A stretch of 6,149 nucleotides of DNA, from contig JAJZAG010000217.1 in the NCBI GenBank assembly GCA_021799555.1, positions 320-6,468 of the forward strand. Reading direction: 5' to 3'. Position 1 is the stretch's first letter. Each line of letters opens with the position of its first letter. Origin of the DNA: Deltaproteobacteria bacterium (GTDB lineage Bacteria > Desulfobacterota > Binatia > Binatales > Binataceae). Both the position numbers and the translations under genes were made by a program. The notes beneath the pieces were generated by a model, which worked only from the letters and a program-made list of their open reading frames with translations, ran no database searches and was not told the DNA's origin. This document shows, in pieces, positions 6,026-6,149 of the stretch.

Positions 6026-6149
6026 TTAAAGCATGCCGCCACGCCAGATGACCCGGCCGCGTAACTCTACCCCTCCGAAGGGCAACTCCTCGTTGGCGAC
6101 GGCGTATTTTTTATTATCGAAGCTAATGAGCGAGGTCCGGGTGCGTGAC
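6026..6149 (-). CDS. C-terminal fragment of an unidentified protein
   Basis: A minus-strand frame is open from the right edge of the window to TAA at 6028-6026, giving 40 residues ending in VELRGRVIWRGGML. The peptide is mixed polar and hydrophobic (SFDNKKYAVANEEL, then FGGVELRGRVIW), with G/C in most third codon positions, which is compatible with real coding. It does not resemble the C-terminus of IscR. I cannot name a family from this fragment. An overlapping plus-strand frame from ATG 6033 is also open but has a less protein-like composition. The fragment is short enough that a chance open frame remains possible. Confidence 0.4.
   Translation of the reverse strand, partial: SRTRTSLISFDNKKYAVANEELPFGGVELRGRVIWRGGML

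Overview
The window is an almost entirely minus-strand ISC iron-sulfur cluster assembly operon from a GC-rich bacterium. Reading in the direction of transcription (high to low coordinates) the order is: the C-terminus of an unidentified upstream gene (6149-6026), a long non-coding stretch with a structured RNA or terminator candidate (about 6025-5545), a sigma70-type promoter with an IscR-like operator (5544-5497), then iscS, iscU, iscA, hscB, hscA, iscX, and finally the start of an uncharacterised gene that runs off the left edge (595-1). Gaps between the operon genes are small, from 3 to about 50 nt, so one polycistronic mRNA is likely.

The genes form one pathway. IscS takes sulfur from cysteine, IscU is the scaffold on which the cluster is built, and the HscB/HscA chaperone pair binds the LPPVK loop of IscU and promotes transfer. 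IscA is an A-type carrier, and IscX is the small acidic IscS-binding modulator. Catalytic and ligand residues are intact in every member (IscS Lys206, Cys330 and His103; IscU Cys37, Cys63 and Cys106; IscA Cys34, Cys97 and Cys99; HscB HPD).

The operon differs from the classical iscRSUA-hscBA-fdx-iscX layout in three ways. There is no iscR upstream of iscS. There is no fdx between hscA and iscX. HscB carries an N-terminal four-cysteine zinc-finger-like module, as eukaryotic HSC20/HSCB does. A strong promoter (TTGACC-N17-TATAGT) is overlapped by a perfect 8-bp inverted repeat that resembles an IscR type 1 site, so an Rrf2/IscR-type regulator encoded elsewhere probably controls the operon.

No taxonomic marker is present. 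The ISC gene set, high GC and the type of uncharacterised protein after iscX suggest a deltaproteobacterial-like or related uncultured lineage (for example Desulfobacterota, Binatota or NC10-like); this is an impression, not a determination. I see no tRNA, rRNA, CRISPR array or transposase gene.
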